Positions 45,481 to 56,699 of a stretch of 64,000 bases of DNA are shown one piece after another (the stretch's first letter is position 1; each line of letters opens with the position of its first letter). The stretch comes from Vandiemenella viatica (lineage: Eukaryota; Arthropoda; Insecta; Orthoptera; Morabidae). The position numbers were made by a program, and so were the translations under genes. Under the pieces are notes generated by a model that was given only the letters and a program-made list of their open reading frames with translations, did no database searches and was not told the origin of the DNA. The stretch lies in assembly GCA_031002005.1 (NCBI GenBank), contig JARYHS010008074.1, positions 180,878,494 through 180,942,493 on the forward strand. The letters run 5' to 3'.

Positions 45481-46249
45481 TCGCGTGGTAATGGCCGAGC
45501 AAAGAATTACCTTCGACTTACCCCTGCGTGCACGTAAGTTCGTCCAGCCTCCTCGCCGTCAACTTCTGGTTCTTCCCGTTGGCGTCTGCAAGTACGGGCT
45601 GGAAAGCACTAAAAATCACTCTAACTACTGACGTGAGGTATTGTTGTAAATAACTTCCGAGATGTTATGAACAGGCATTTATTCTTGAATTCTTCGGAGA
45701 GATAAGTGGATTGATACAGTTGAATGGTACATCTTAATATGCATAGAAGTGAAATACTGTTTCCTTACTATAGCCGAATGGCTGACTAAAATGGTGGGAG
45801 AGTTGGTACAAGCCTCGCCTCGTGAGCATACGAAGGGTGGAGCTGGTGGTGTAATTTCTAACACTGCCTAAATCATTGGCTTCATAAAAATTGGCAAGTT
45901 TACGGCATGATCTTCAAAATGAAACTGCGCAGAGGACGGGTACAGAACGCGTCACTCTACTGTCGCTTAAGGGTGGGGTGACTGTCTCCCATTGGCCAGT
46001 TCACATCACGCGCTGTGGATGCAAAGTTTAATTCGCCAGTTGGAGGCGTCTTTCTAGAAGGTACCAGAACAATACGAACCTTGTTTCTCACAGTCAAAAC
46101 TGCTTGCCTCTGTGGCCTTGCAGGAAGGGTTCAGATTCTGCCAACGCGCTCTCATGTTCCACGTCCGCCCAGGCTTGTAGCTCACCGAGACTGGCTTACA
46201 CTCACTAGAATATTAACTACGAAATTATTGAAATATGCTACAACTGCTA
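45481..46249. mobile_element. Unidentified insert in the jockey-type element
   Basis: Its limits are set by the interrupted polymerase coding. I find no terminal repeats, no motif-bearing frame and no target duplication by eye. The frame 46,015-46,281 overlaps it but has no domain. GC content is higher than in the surroundings. Confidence 0.4.
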
Positions 46250-46306
46250 GCCCTTTTTTTCTCCGGTCTAGCACATGTTGACGAAAGAGAAGTTTGTTGT
46301 CAAGTA

Positions 46307-47653
46307 CGAGGATTATTCCAAAACTAAGGTCCGATTCGCTCTAACTATTTGAATTGGGCGCCAAGGACAAAACACGCATGCGCGCCGACTCCCAGCATGC
46401 CTTGCGCGTCAAGCGCCGCCATTAGCGTTGTTACTGTTGCTGTGTGCTGTTTGTAGTGTCAGTTCACAATGTTTAAGACAATTTATCGGCCCGCCGATTG
46501 TGAAGTAAGGGCAGTGATACGGTTTTTGTCTGCAAGAAACGTTTCAGCGGCAGAAATTCATCGGCAGATTACTGAAGTTTACGGTCCTAACATAATGAGT
46601 GACAGTAAAGTGCGCAAGTGGGTGCGAGCTTTTAATGAAAGACGGGAAAATGTGCATGATGAACCACGGTCTGGCCGACCATCAGTGATTTCAGAAGATT
46701 TGGTCAATGCAGTTGACAAAAAAATTAGTGAAGATCGACGATTCACTATTTCAGATCTCGAAATACTCGTACGAGTAGATTTCCCGAATGTGAGTAGAAC
46801 GACTTTGTACAGAATTGTGTCTGAACATTTGAATTTTCACAAATTGTGTGCCCGTTGGGTTCCCAGGCTGCTTACTGAGTCCCAACAAATGGAAAGAATG
46901 GCTTATGCTCTTGTTTTTTTTTTTGGAGCGATATCATAAGGAAGGTGACAGTCTTTTAGACCATATTGTCACAGGGGATGAGACATGGGTTTCTCACATA
47001 ACCCCAGAGTCTAAACGTCAGTCGATGGAATGGCGTCACACGTCATCGCCAGTCAAGGTCAAGGCAAAGCAGACAATCTCAACACGCAAGGTTATGGCGA
47101 CCGTGTTTTGGGATAGACATGGAGTATTGTTAGTCGTCTTTATGAAAAGAGGGACAACGATCAATAAAGCAGCCTACTGCGCTACCCTGACTAAACTTCG
47201 ACGTGCAATCCAGAATAAGCGACGTGGTCTGATGTCGTCTGGAGTGTTGTTGTTGCATGACAATGCCAGACCCCATACTTCGAAAGAAACGCGAGCTCTA
47301 ATCAAGAAATATGGATGGGAACAGCTTGACCACCCACCATACAGCCCGGATTTGGCGCCAAGTGATTTCCACTTGTTCCGCTACCTAAAGGAGTTTCTTG
47401 GCGGCAAGCGCTTCGACACGGATGATGAAGTGAAAGAAGCAGTTAAAAACTGGTTATCTTCGCAGGCGGCCGATTTCTACGACTTAGGCATTCAAAAGCT
47501 TGTTGAACGATGTGACAAGTGTTTAAATAAGCATGGAAATTATGTAGAAAAATTGAGAAATATGCAAGGAATGTAAATAAAACAATTGTTTTTGAAAAAA
47601 ATTCGATTTTTTTTTTTTTTCTTAACCGGACCTTACTTTTGGAATAACCCTCG
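46307..47653 (+). mobile_element. mariner transposon, 1,347 bp
   Basis: Terminal inverted repeats of about 30 bp: inward CGAGGATTATTCCAAAACTA (left) and CGAGGGTTATTCCAAAAGTA (right). TA target duplications flank it at 46,305-46,306 and 47,654-47,655. The insertion splits the minus-strand jockey-type polymerase between TRYLGI (47,656 side) and the LDNKLLF block (46,304 side), so the mariner is younger. The transposase inside is complete apart from one homopolymer lesion. Confidence 0.95.
46469..47576 (+). pseudogene. mariner transposase, one frameshift
   Basis: Full-length mariner transposase (about 345-365 residues expected). N-terminal helix-turn-helix pair: FLSARNVSAAEIHRQITEVY, WVRAFNERRENVHDEPRSGR and FTISDLEILVRVDFPNVSRT. 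Linker WVPRLLTESQ corresponds to the WVPHEL motif. A T13 run at about 46,914-46,926 shifts the frame. Afterwards TGDETWVSH (first Asp), LLHDNARPHTS (second Asp) and YSPDLAPSDFHLFRYLKEFL (third Asp) follow. Thirty-four residues separate the last two Asp, the DD34D signature. The C-terminus ends at 47,576 shortly before the right terminal repeat. No other stop seen, so the copy is young. Confidence 0.95.
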
Positions 47654-47655
47654 TA

Positions 47656-49680
47656 TAATGCCCAGATATCGAGTCTCTGTCACCCATGGAAGCTTGTGGC
47701 CCATTGTTTCTAGCTGTTTTTGGAGTACTGGTCTTTTCCTTGAGAAATACATTGCAGAACATTTCGTAGGGTTGAGTTTGACTTTATTTACTCTGCACCA
47801 TTTATCAAAAGCATCCAAGCCTTTTTGAGCGTTTTGGATATTACGTGTGTGGTTTCCTCCAGTCGAGTAGATGACCGTATCGTCAGCGAATTGAGCCATA
47901 AGTACGTGAGGAGGTAAGGGTATGTCGTTAATGTAGATTTTGAAGAGAGTCGCGGAATTCCAGCAGTAATTGTGTGAGTTGCAGATTTTTGGCCTTCAAC
48001 TTGTATGAAGAATTTTCTATTTTTTAGGTAGCTTAGAATAAGTGCGATGTAGCATTCCGGAATATCTGTTTGATGATATAGTTTATCAATTAATTGAGTG
48101 TGCCAGACTTTATCGTAGGCTTTTTCGATGTCAACGAAAACGGCAGAAGTTGATTTTTTCCAGTTAAAACCTTTGCTTATATGCTCCGTTAGTCGCACTA
48201 TCTGGGTTGTGGCTCCTACACGATTTTCAAAGCCAAATTGTTCGTGTCGGATGGTGTGTCCATACTCCAAACTGGTATTAATTCTTTTTAGCAGTAGCAG
48301 CTCTAGTATTTTGGAAGGAGCAGACAGTAAACTAATCGGTCTGTAATTACTTGGGTTTTGCTTATCTTTACCCCTTTTTGTAAGCGCGATGACCTTTGCA
48401 GTTTTCCATATCGATGGGTAGTAGTGTTGAAGCAGGCAGGCGTTAAAGATTCTGGTAAGTAGGACAATCCCTTTTCTTGGTAGATTCTTAAGGTGGGATT
48501 TGCCAATACCGTCATACCCTGGAGATTTCTTGGTGGCTAGTTTTCATATTACAGCTCTAACTTTCCTGGGGGTTGTTAGTTCCCGTTGGTCGGAAGGTGG
48601 TCTGCTAAGTTTTTCTGCAACTCGTTGAGTAGATGTGGTCACCTTCAGTTCTTCAGCTGGGGTCAGTTGATAATCTGCTGCTGTATGCTGAGCTGCAAAA
48701 TGTTCTGCCAAGATTTCGGCTTTACCCAGTGAGAGAAAGCACGGACCTGCAGGGCTATTTATAGGAGAAGTGACTTCGCATGGTTCTCGAAGGACGCGGA
48801 TTAATTGCCACGACTCCCTGTTTTCCAGCATTAGTTGAGACATATTTTCCTCTCATCTTTCTGAGCTCCTTTCTTTCAGCCGGGCGGTGAGTTGGCGGGA
48901 GTAATGGCAATATCTACGGCGGTCGGCTGGATCGCTGAAACGTTGCCAGAGTAGCCTATAGCGGTTCCGTAAATACCTAATATCTTCAAGAATATCAGGT
49001 AGTCTCTGTTGATATTCATCGTTGCGTGTGGTGGTAATTGATGCTCTTCTGTCAGCCTCCTTAACTACGTTGGTAAATGACTGATGGCCTTTTCTATCAA
49101 TTCTGGAGTTGAAAGGTTGACGGTAGGCTTAATCTTGTTATGGACCAATCTTGAGAAAAGATTCCATCTGTCTCCTTAGTGCTTTTTGGCGACTGGTTTA
49201 GTAAGATAAAATTCCTGAGGTTTATTAGCACCGGGTTGTGATCAGACGATACATCCGACATATATTTGAGTTGGACTCTATGAGTGAAGTTCTTGAATAG
49301 TGCGATGTCTAGGACATCAGGTTGTGCTCGCTGTGAATTAGGTATGTATGACGGGTGCGTAGGTCCTAGGACGTCTATGTTCCTCCTGCCAGCAAGTTGG
49401 AAAAGTTCCACTTTTGGGTTAATTAAGCGGGAGCTCCAAGCCGTATGTTTGCTGTTTAAGTCTCCACCAATGATGATTTTGTTTCCTTTCGAAAGTAATT
49501 CATCAAGGTCGTGTTCAACGATATTTCTGTTAGGAGAGAGATATGCTGAGATTAAGACAATGTGCCCCTCTTTTGAGTGAATCTTGACTGCTGTAGCTTC
49601 TAGTTCTATTAGGTTTAAAGGTTGGATGGCTGTATGCGTCATAGATTTCTTGATTGCTATGGCGGTCTATTGCCAGATAT
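47656..49680 (-). pseudogene. Jockey-type non-LTR retrotransposon: endonuclease and reverse transcriptase
   Basis: Main body of the element whose 3' end lies at 45.0-45.5 kb. Endonuclease 49,642-49,097: VKIHSKEGHIVLISAYLSPN, NKIIIGGDLNSKHTAWSSRL (GDLN), then SDVSSDHNPVLINLRNF (SDH). Linker 48,843-48,544 with LSLGKAEILAEHFAAQH. RT: RPISLLSAPSKILELLLLKR-like in a broken frame near 48,350-48,290, HEQFGFENRVGATTQIVRLT, SAVFVDIEKAYDKVWHTQLI (motif A), then a small deletion and frameshift near 47,950 removing the QGSxLSPxL box, and MAQFADDTVIYSTGGNHTRN (motif C, intact FADD). It ends at the mariner insertion. Confidence 0.9.
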
Positions 49681-49692
49681 GTTGCCGGGCAA

Positions 49693-49968
49693 CTATTGCG
49701 TAATAAATGCCAGAATGTTGCCAGAAAAGATGCTCGTGTACATAACCCTTAAGTAGTCCCTAGCCTGTTCCCGATTTTTACAGTCTATACTTTCCATTTT
49801 TTCTGTAAACTTGTTACATGATTTAAGATTTTTCATATAAGACTTAGTGAGTTTGAATGTTCGGAGAACATCAGGCTTTTTTATTATTTCTACTACTGCC
49901 CGGGACGATGGCAAGCCGGTGGTAACAATCTGGGAGGCGACAATTGGCGGTGGCAATATGAATCTCAC
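49693..49968 (-). CDS. Unrecognised 91-codon open frame
   Basis: Lies upstream of the jockey-type endonuclease on the same strand and ends 50 bases before its first patch. It starts MRFILPPPIVASQIV; the centre is basic and Lys-rich (FKLTKSYMKNLKSCNKF) with three Cys. It might be a remnant of the element's first ORF or N-terminal endonuclease region, but I see no zinc knuckle or other supporting motif. The 3.3-kb element immediately upstream could have separated it from its own 5' part. Confidence 0.25.
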   Translation of the reverse strand: MRFILPPPIVASQIVTTGLPSSRAVVEIIKKPDVLRTFKLTKSYMKNLKSCNKFTEKMESIDCKNREQARDYLRVMYTSIFSGNILAFITQ

Positions 49969-50524
49969 AGTGGAAAGGTAACTGTCTGAGACAACATTTT
50001 TTAAAAGCCATCGGTTTTATGTCTTAAGGTGGCCATACACGATCGCTGATGATGACATCCAAAAGCGTAGCCCTACACGATCATTCCATCACTCCAGTCA
50101 GCCACGACGATGAAAAAAGGGGCAAAGCAAGCAACAATATGTTGTCAATTTGCTATTCAACAATCTAGTTATGCCAAGTACTAAATAAAATGAGCCCAAA
50201 TTAATTTTAAAGGATATTCAAACTATAGAATACTGAATAAAAATCCTGAGAATTATAGAAAATAAGCTCTGTGATATTACGAAAACTTGTAAAAATACTA
50301 CAAAATGATTATAAAACAGATTTATTAAATTGAAATAGCTTATCAAGCTGAAAATAGTGACAGGTACGTCAAATGTAGTAAAACAACATATTTAAAAAAC
50401 AACATATTTAAACAAGTAGGCTCATATAAAATTAATCTTATCATACTATGATCTTTTTAAAAAGAAGACCGCAAAGAATTATCTTTTTTTCCGACACGGT
50501 TTCTCTGTTGGCGTTTATGTCTTT

Positions 50525-52418
50525 ACTAGCTGGTACCCACGCCTTCGTTCGTGATTGTAAAGAATTCATATTGACAGCTATAGACATCTAACCACCCTAG
50601 TGCACGATGGGAGACTCGATACTATTACCACACACAAGTACCAGTCTTCTGCGCTATGTAGTTCCGGCAGCAAGGTAAAATTTACGGATACACACAAGTC
50701 TTTGGATGAAACACGAAAATATTCATGATCGACCAATTTCAAACACCATATCACACACACTCCCACAGTTACCGAATTTCGGCCAACGTTGTGATCGATG
50801 GGAGACTCTGTGTTACTACCACACACAAACGCCAGTGATCTGCGATTGATAGTTTTCACTTAAAAGTGATACACCGTGACACATGGGTCTTTGGCAGAAA
50901 TATGAAATTGCCGCAGGTCGACCATTTTCATCCCCCATATTTTCCACACCCCCATAGCTACAGACTTCAAACAACCATAGTGCACGACAACAGACACGAT
51001 TCTACTACCACACATAAACACCAATGCTCTATGCTATGTAGTCGTGGTAGAAAAGTGAAATCTGCGGAGACACATGCCATTCGTCGAAATACGAAAATAT
51101 CCTTGGTCGGCCACTTACAACCACCATATCTACCACAATACCACAGTTTCTGAAATTCGGCCGCTGTTGTGATCGAAAGGTGACTCTGTGCTACTACTAC
51201 ACACAAACGCCAGTTATCTGTGATCTGTAGTTTTCGCTGAAAAGTGATACACCATGACACTTTTGTCTTTGGCAGAAGTATGAAATTGCCACAGGTCGAC
51301 CACTTTCAACCCTCATTTCTCCCATACCCCCATAGCTACCGACATCTAACAACCATAGTGCACTACATGAGATTTACATGAGATACGATTCTACTACCAA
51401 ACACAAACACCAATGCTCTATGCTATGTAGTTGTGGCAGAAAAGTGACATATGCGGAGACAGTCGAAACACGAAAATATCCTTGGTCGGCCACTAACAAC
51501 CACCATATCTACCACAGTACCACAGTTTCTGAAATTCGGCCGCTGTTGTGATCGAAAGGTGACTCTGTGCTACTACTACACACAAACGCCAGTTATCTGT
51601 GATCTATAGTTTTCGCTGAAAAGTTATACACCATGACACTTTTGTCTTTGGCAGAAGTATCAAATTGCCACAGGTTAATCACTTTCAACCCCCATATCTC
51701 CCACACTCCCATAGCTACCGACATCTAACAACCATAGTGCACTACATGAGATACGATTCTACTACCAAACACAAACACCAATGCTCTATGCTAAGTAGTT
51801 GTAGCAGCAAAGTGACATATGCGGAGACAGTCGAAATACGAAAATATCCTTGGTCGGTCACTTACAACCACCATATCTACCACAGTACCACAGTTTCTGA
51901 AATTCGGCCGCTGCTGTAATCGAAAGGTGACTCTGTGCTACTACTACACACAAACGCCAGTTATCTGTGATCTATAGTTTTCGCTGAAAAGTGATACACC
52001 ATGACACTTTTGTCTTTGGCAGAAGTCGAAATAGCCACAGGTCGACCACTTTCAACCCCCATATCTCCCACATCCCCATAGCTACCGTCATATAACAACC
52101 ATAGTGCATGACAGGAGAGACGATTCTACTACCACACACAAACACCAAAAGTCTATGTTATGTAGTTGTGGCAGGAAAGAGAAGTATATGAAGATACGAA
52201 TATTTGGTCGAAATATGAAAACACCCTTCACTAACCAGCCTTAATCATTATATCTCCCACATCCCCACAGCTATCGGCATTCGGCCAACGTTGTGCACGA
52301 CAGGAAACTCCATGCTACTTCCACCCACAAACATCAGTGATCTGTGGTAGGTAGTGGTGGCTGAAAAGTGAAATATAGGAAAAAACACGACTGTTTTTAT
52401 ATATATATATATAAGATT
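50525..52418. mobile_element. Satellite-carrying dispersed element, copy B (1.89 kb)
   Basis: Same start (ACTAGCTGGTACCCACGCCT) and same (TA)n-AGAT end as copy A, with high similarity over both flanking parts. The internal array has three GTTTCTGAAATTCGGCCGCT marks (51,145, 51,525, 51,893) instead of two, so it has gained or kept one dimer. One dimer also carries a 12-bp duplication (GAGATTTACATGAGAT region, about 51,368). It is inserted in the Harbinger-type element. Confidence 0.82.
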
Positions 52419-52555
52419 TTTAAATAATATTAGCAATTGATCTATTGCCACATTTATTTATATTTTTTCATGGTAGTCAGGATTAGAGGTCCTACAAGCA
52501 TGATAAGTCATACTTCTCAATAATCTCCAGCACAAAGTCTTATTGAGACGACATT

Positions 52556-52848
52556 ATTTTTAATTTAATTTAATTGCAATGGAGCACAGGCTCCTGTGGC
52601 AATTTACCTACACACCCATCTTCTGCCTATCCTGCACCTACCTACATTTGCCCTCTACAAATTTTATCTTTAAATTTTTTTAAAGTTTTCGGTAAATTAT
52701 TCATCATTTCTCTTGGTAACTCATTCCAATCCCTGACACCCTTACCTAAAAAAGAGAATTTTCCTACAGCCTTGTGCCTGAAATCGAGTGCCAGCTTGTG
52801 GTCATGGTCATCTTTTCCCTTCCATGCACTACTTTTCATACCTATTGC
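52556..52848 (-). pseudogene. CR1-like non-LTR retrotransposon 3' end, copy IV
   Basis: Minus-strand 5'-truncated copy. The frame 52,839-52,642 reads MKSSAWKGKDDHDHKLALDF, VGKFSFLGKGVRDWNELPRE and ends FKDKICRGQM-stop, probably the natural C-terminus of the family protein because copies I and III end likewise. The 3' region GGAGCACAGGCTCCTGTGGC and AT-rich tail match copy I. Confidence 0.85.
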
Positions 52849-53329
52849 TAATATTATTATTATTTTAATAATCGTTCTAATTGTTACTTAATAATATTTA
52901 AAACTATTATTTTCAATTCTACATTCAAAATAATATTTAACTAGTAGCAAAACAAATATGGAAGATTCAAAACAATAAAGAAATGATATAATGTTGCATA
53001 GTCCACTCAAGGCACTGATGTTGTCTGCTCGGTGGTCGGTGACAGAATGAGAACTGTTTGGACCGCGGTTTCGCCATACACGAGCCGACTGGAGTGATGG
53101 CTTGATGTCGCTCCACGTGGTTTTCCCCACACACCGTCAGTTGGCTTGATGGACGAAAGTGATGGATATTGGACTGACCGGATATCCAAATAATCCTGTC
53201 ACTCCACGTCATCGACATCAGTTTCCCCACACACGACACGATAATGGAGTGACATCGCTCCATTTGGACGGATGGAACGATCGTGTATGGCCACCTTTAC
53301 AGAGCTCTGCCATCGAGTGACTTTAGTAT

Positions 53330-53460
53330 TGAACGCTTTTCCACTTTTAACTGTGCTTGCACACCTTTGGCTGTTGGGCATTAAAGTCACCCAGCAGAAT
53401 GTTTGTCTGCAATTTTGCGACTCTCCAAAATTGATTAAACCTACAGGATGCAGTTTCAAA
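53330..53460 (-). pseudogene. Possible endonuclease scrap of a non-LTR element
   Basis: On the minus strand KLQTNILLGDFNAQQPKVC contains the GDFNA motif of retroelement endonucleases. Nothing else of the domain is recognisable on either side. It is followed on the plus strand by an A tract at 53,459-53,472. Confidence 0.4.
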
Positions 53461-53475
53461 AAAAAAAAAAATTAG

Positions 53476-56400
53476 TCCTGTATCTTTGCACTGACAATAA
53501 AGCCTGTCCATAGAAAAAATAAATTATTCATCTTCCCACATAAAACATTTTCCCAAAAGATCCTACGTCCCTGCGACTTAAAGCTAAGTTTGTCACTTTA
53601 CCTGGTTTCATTTATTGTCGCGGGAAGAACCTGGTGTCTGATTCTCTAGGATACCCATCATCAACAAGGAATTGACATTCAGTGTGACAAAAATTTATAT
53701 TGTTAATGCATTATCTTGATCATAAGATTTCCACTATTCGATCTAATCACAGAGCTTGTCGGTTCAGGTTCCCCAGAACCACTAACATTACCTAAGATGA
53801 TGTTGAATGTTATACTCTGATCGTATTAGCACCGGAGTTATGAGCTTTCACTTTTATTGTTAGACTGGTTGCCTTCTCGGTTGTGAATGCCAGTTTTCAA
53901 AGTAATGATGACTTTTCCGCCTTCGTCAGTGTTGAGAAGCATCCAAGCATCACCCTCCACCTCGAAGTCAGTTTATTCATATAATGTTGTTAGGCAAGCC
54001 ATTTAGCAATATGTAGACTGCTTTTTAATCGACATTGATACACACCATTTCTCAATTCTTACAAGATAAAACCAAGAGCTCCCAACATATTTAACTATCT
54101 TTATTTTTACATTAAATCTTTTCAGTTTTTAGTATTTTATGTAACTATGGTGACAAAATGAAATATATATTGCAAAAAAAGCATTAATTCTTTTAAAACA
54201 AAATGTCCACTGTAAAACAGTTTTTTTTAAATAAAAAAAAAGAAATACATCTTTTACATATGTTACAAACCACCGATGTTTGTTCACTTCCAAATTAAAA
54301 TTATCACTCGCCATAAAAGTGTCTAAAAGAAAATTTAGGTTTTTACAAATGGCGTACAGTCAAATATAATCAAAAATAAGTTGGTAAATTTTTTCAATTT
54401 AAATCTGCTTAGTGTCCAATTAATACTAACTGTAATTTGTGTTCAAATACTATACCAACAATTAATATCTTTCCTACAGAGTCATTCATTACTTTCTTTT
54501 CTACAGACCGAGCTTAATGGTGAACGATCAATTTTCGGGTTCGGAATCTGATATAACGCGGGGTAGATACCCCTGGTCCAAACATCCGGATTTCACTTTA
54601 TCATGGTTTCTCCCTTCAAAATTCCCTGACTCCCATCATCTTCCGTTTCTCCAACGGAAATTTTCCGATTAAATTGTATAGGGCTCTGAGAAAGTGCTTA
54701 ATGTGACTTTTTGTAGTAGGGTTGTAACAGAACTTCGCATCAGCAAATGCGGAATTTCTGCATGAAATCGTACCTTTGCTTCCATCTCTGCAAGTTTTAA
54801 AGCGGGGGTATAACGGTGTCGTTTATATACATTGCAATATATGTGTTGTATACCATCGTTTTTCAGCCTTCTTCAACCAGTGAACCAGTAAAATGTCAGA
54901 ATTTCATACCTATACATATATATATATATTATTAATCAAACCTACAAATTATCATTGGCATAAACCATGGTTCCTTAATGCAGCCTTCACAAAACAGCCA
55001 TTTACTTAATCATTCGATGAAAGCTACTCTTTTTGATGCCTCCTGGAAACGTACTTTATTATCGAAAGGATTCAGTCAAATTCTTATACACGGAAATACC
55101 AGATTTTTGCCTGGTCGCAGAAATATTCGTGGGTTTTTAAAAAAAGTTTGATTTATAGGCTTTTGGCGTATACCCTCTTATAGCCTCGCTTTCTATTTTA
55201 TGAGAGCAGATTTTACTAGCGTATTTTTGTGTGATATCTTTAATTCAATTAGAATTAAATTTATAATATTCTGCCTACGGACCACCTGTCCCATCTTCGC
55301 AGAACACAGTTACATACCTAATTCTTTTATGCTAATACAAAATTCCACCTAGCGTCGTTTATCTAACAAAACTTTTTTTTCTTTCCTGTTAATTATGTTA
55401 ATCACACTCTATGGCCTGTAATTATTCTTTTATTTAGGCACACACACATTACAATTTATAACTACATGTTTACTTCACAGCAGACTAAAACTACTCTTTG
55501 ATGTACATCTCCAAAGATATAGTAAGTACTAGAACATTCTTCTCTGTAATCGATACCAGATCAAGTCAGATATAAATGTACTATACTCGACAGTAACAAT
55601 AAATTGGACCATGTTTTTACCTAAGTGACAAATTACACGTTTGAACTTGCATGTAAAATGAAGCGGCCATTACACAAACCAACTTGTAGGACCTCGCTGT
55701 AGGATCACCGTTGGATGGGCCCATAAAAACGGTATGACGAGATATCCCAATCGGTCCTCGTCACACGTACTTTGTTGCATAACACCAATGTCCTAATCGC
55801 ACACTTATTGGACCTCTGCAACGATGATTCCCCCATTCACGATCCAACATGGTAGCTTGTTGGACGGTAGGGACCACATTGTCTAGTCTTGAAGTTGTGA
55901 CGCTTCTAGGGTTTTATTGTGAGTAATTAGGACTACATTAAGATTTTTATAGTAAGTTTCATATATTGCTCGCGTGCCACAATGGTAGAATTGCCACATT
56001 GGGGAAAGTGCTGCGACAGAGATCCCTAGTGCAACAACTGCCACCCGAAAACGCGTCATGATATTGCACAAAAGTTAATCGCTTATATACAGCAGGAGAA
56101 ACAGATCTAGCGTAGGGGTGTGATCACTTGGTGGCAGTTTTTAATTCATATCAGTGTTGAGTATAGTATGTGCATACGACTGTTGATTAAATGATTTGAG
56201 TTTGTCGGAAGTAAGTGCTGGTCTTTCAGTATTTTTCTTCGGAAGAATGGAATTTCCTATAGTCGCTCCTGAATAGGTCATAATAGTCAGGTTATTAAAG
56301 TGAAAGTACCAATTTAGTTAGTTGTCGCCTCTCAGATTAGAAGAGCAGTAAACCAACAGAATAGTACGCTGTTTACAGAACTTCATCGTGTAATCTATCC

Positions 56401-56515
56401 AAGTTAGAAACAGTGGATAAAACTTTAAGTATTCTTGAAGAAAGTGTTTTATTTCGTAATGGTGCAAAGTATTTAGTGAAAGAGAGGAACTTTTATTTTG
56501 GTTTTTTATTATTAT
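53476..56515. other. Unassigned AT-rich sequence, 3 kb
   Basis: No gene or element boundary established. A short TA run lies at 54,905-54,928. Near 55,660-55,890 GC content rises around GGCCATTACACAAACCAACT, which looks like a Harbinger-style terminus, but I found no partner end. The 62-codon frame 55,883-56,071 (minus) has an N-terminal hydrophobic stretch and no known domain. Confidence 0.4.
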
Positions 56516-56518
56516 TAT

Positions 56519-56698
56519 TTTTAACTGCTTAACGTCTCTCTAACAGCGAGGTCTTTAGAGACGGGAAAGGATGGGAGCAAGGAATGGGAAAGAATTCGGC
56601 CATGGCCTTTTAAGGAAGCATCCCGGCCTTTGCCTGGAGTGATTTGGGAAACAATGGAAAACCCAAATCTGGATGCCCGGACAGGGATCCGAATTTTA
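56519..56698 (-). repeat. SINE family 1, truncated copy
   Basis: Matches 39,275-39,509 from the T/A tail through GGAAAGGATGGGAGCAAGGA and CATCCCGGCCTTTGCCTGGA to CCCGGACAGGGATCCGAATT. The tRNA-like head is missing beyond that point. Confidence 0.85.
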
Positions 56699-56699
56699 T

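Larger units (their letters stand above)
50027..53296. mobile_element. Harbinger-type non-coding element, TTA duplication
   Basis: Ends inward AGGTGGCCATACACGATCG at both sides (50,027 and 53,296), followed by CTGATG and TTCCAT respectively. TTA flanks both ends (50,024-50,026 and 53,297-53,299), the target preference of PIF/Harbinger. Subterminal regions contain repeated CACTCCA and GTGGGG/CCCCAC motifs. Once the nested satellite-carrying element (50,525-52,418) and the LINE fragment (52,556-52,848) are removed, about 1.1 kb remains without coding. Confidence 0.85.

Noticed and set aside
53760..53980. Minus-strand patch reading like a cadherin- or Ig-type extracellular segment
   Set aside because: Only a few residues fit, stops intervene, and no splice sites or neighbouring exons support a gene.
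55660..56071. A further Harbinger element with an N-terminal transposase scrap
   Set aside because: Only one possible end and a 62-codon frame without diagnostic motif; not enough to call.
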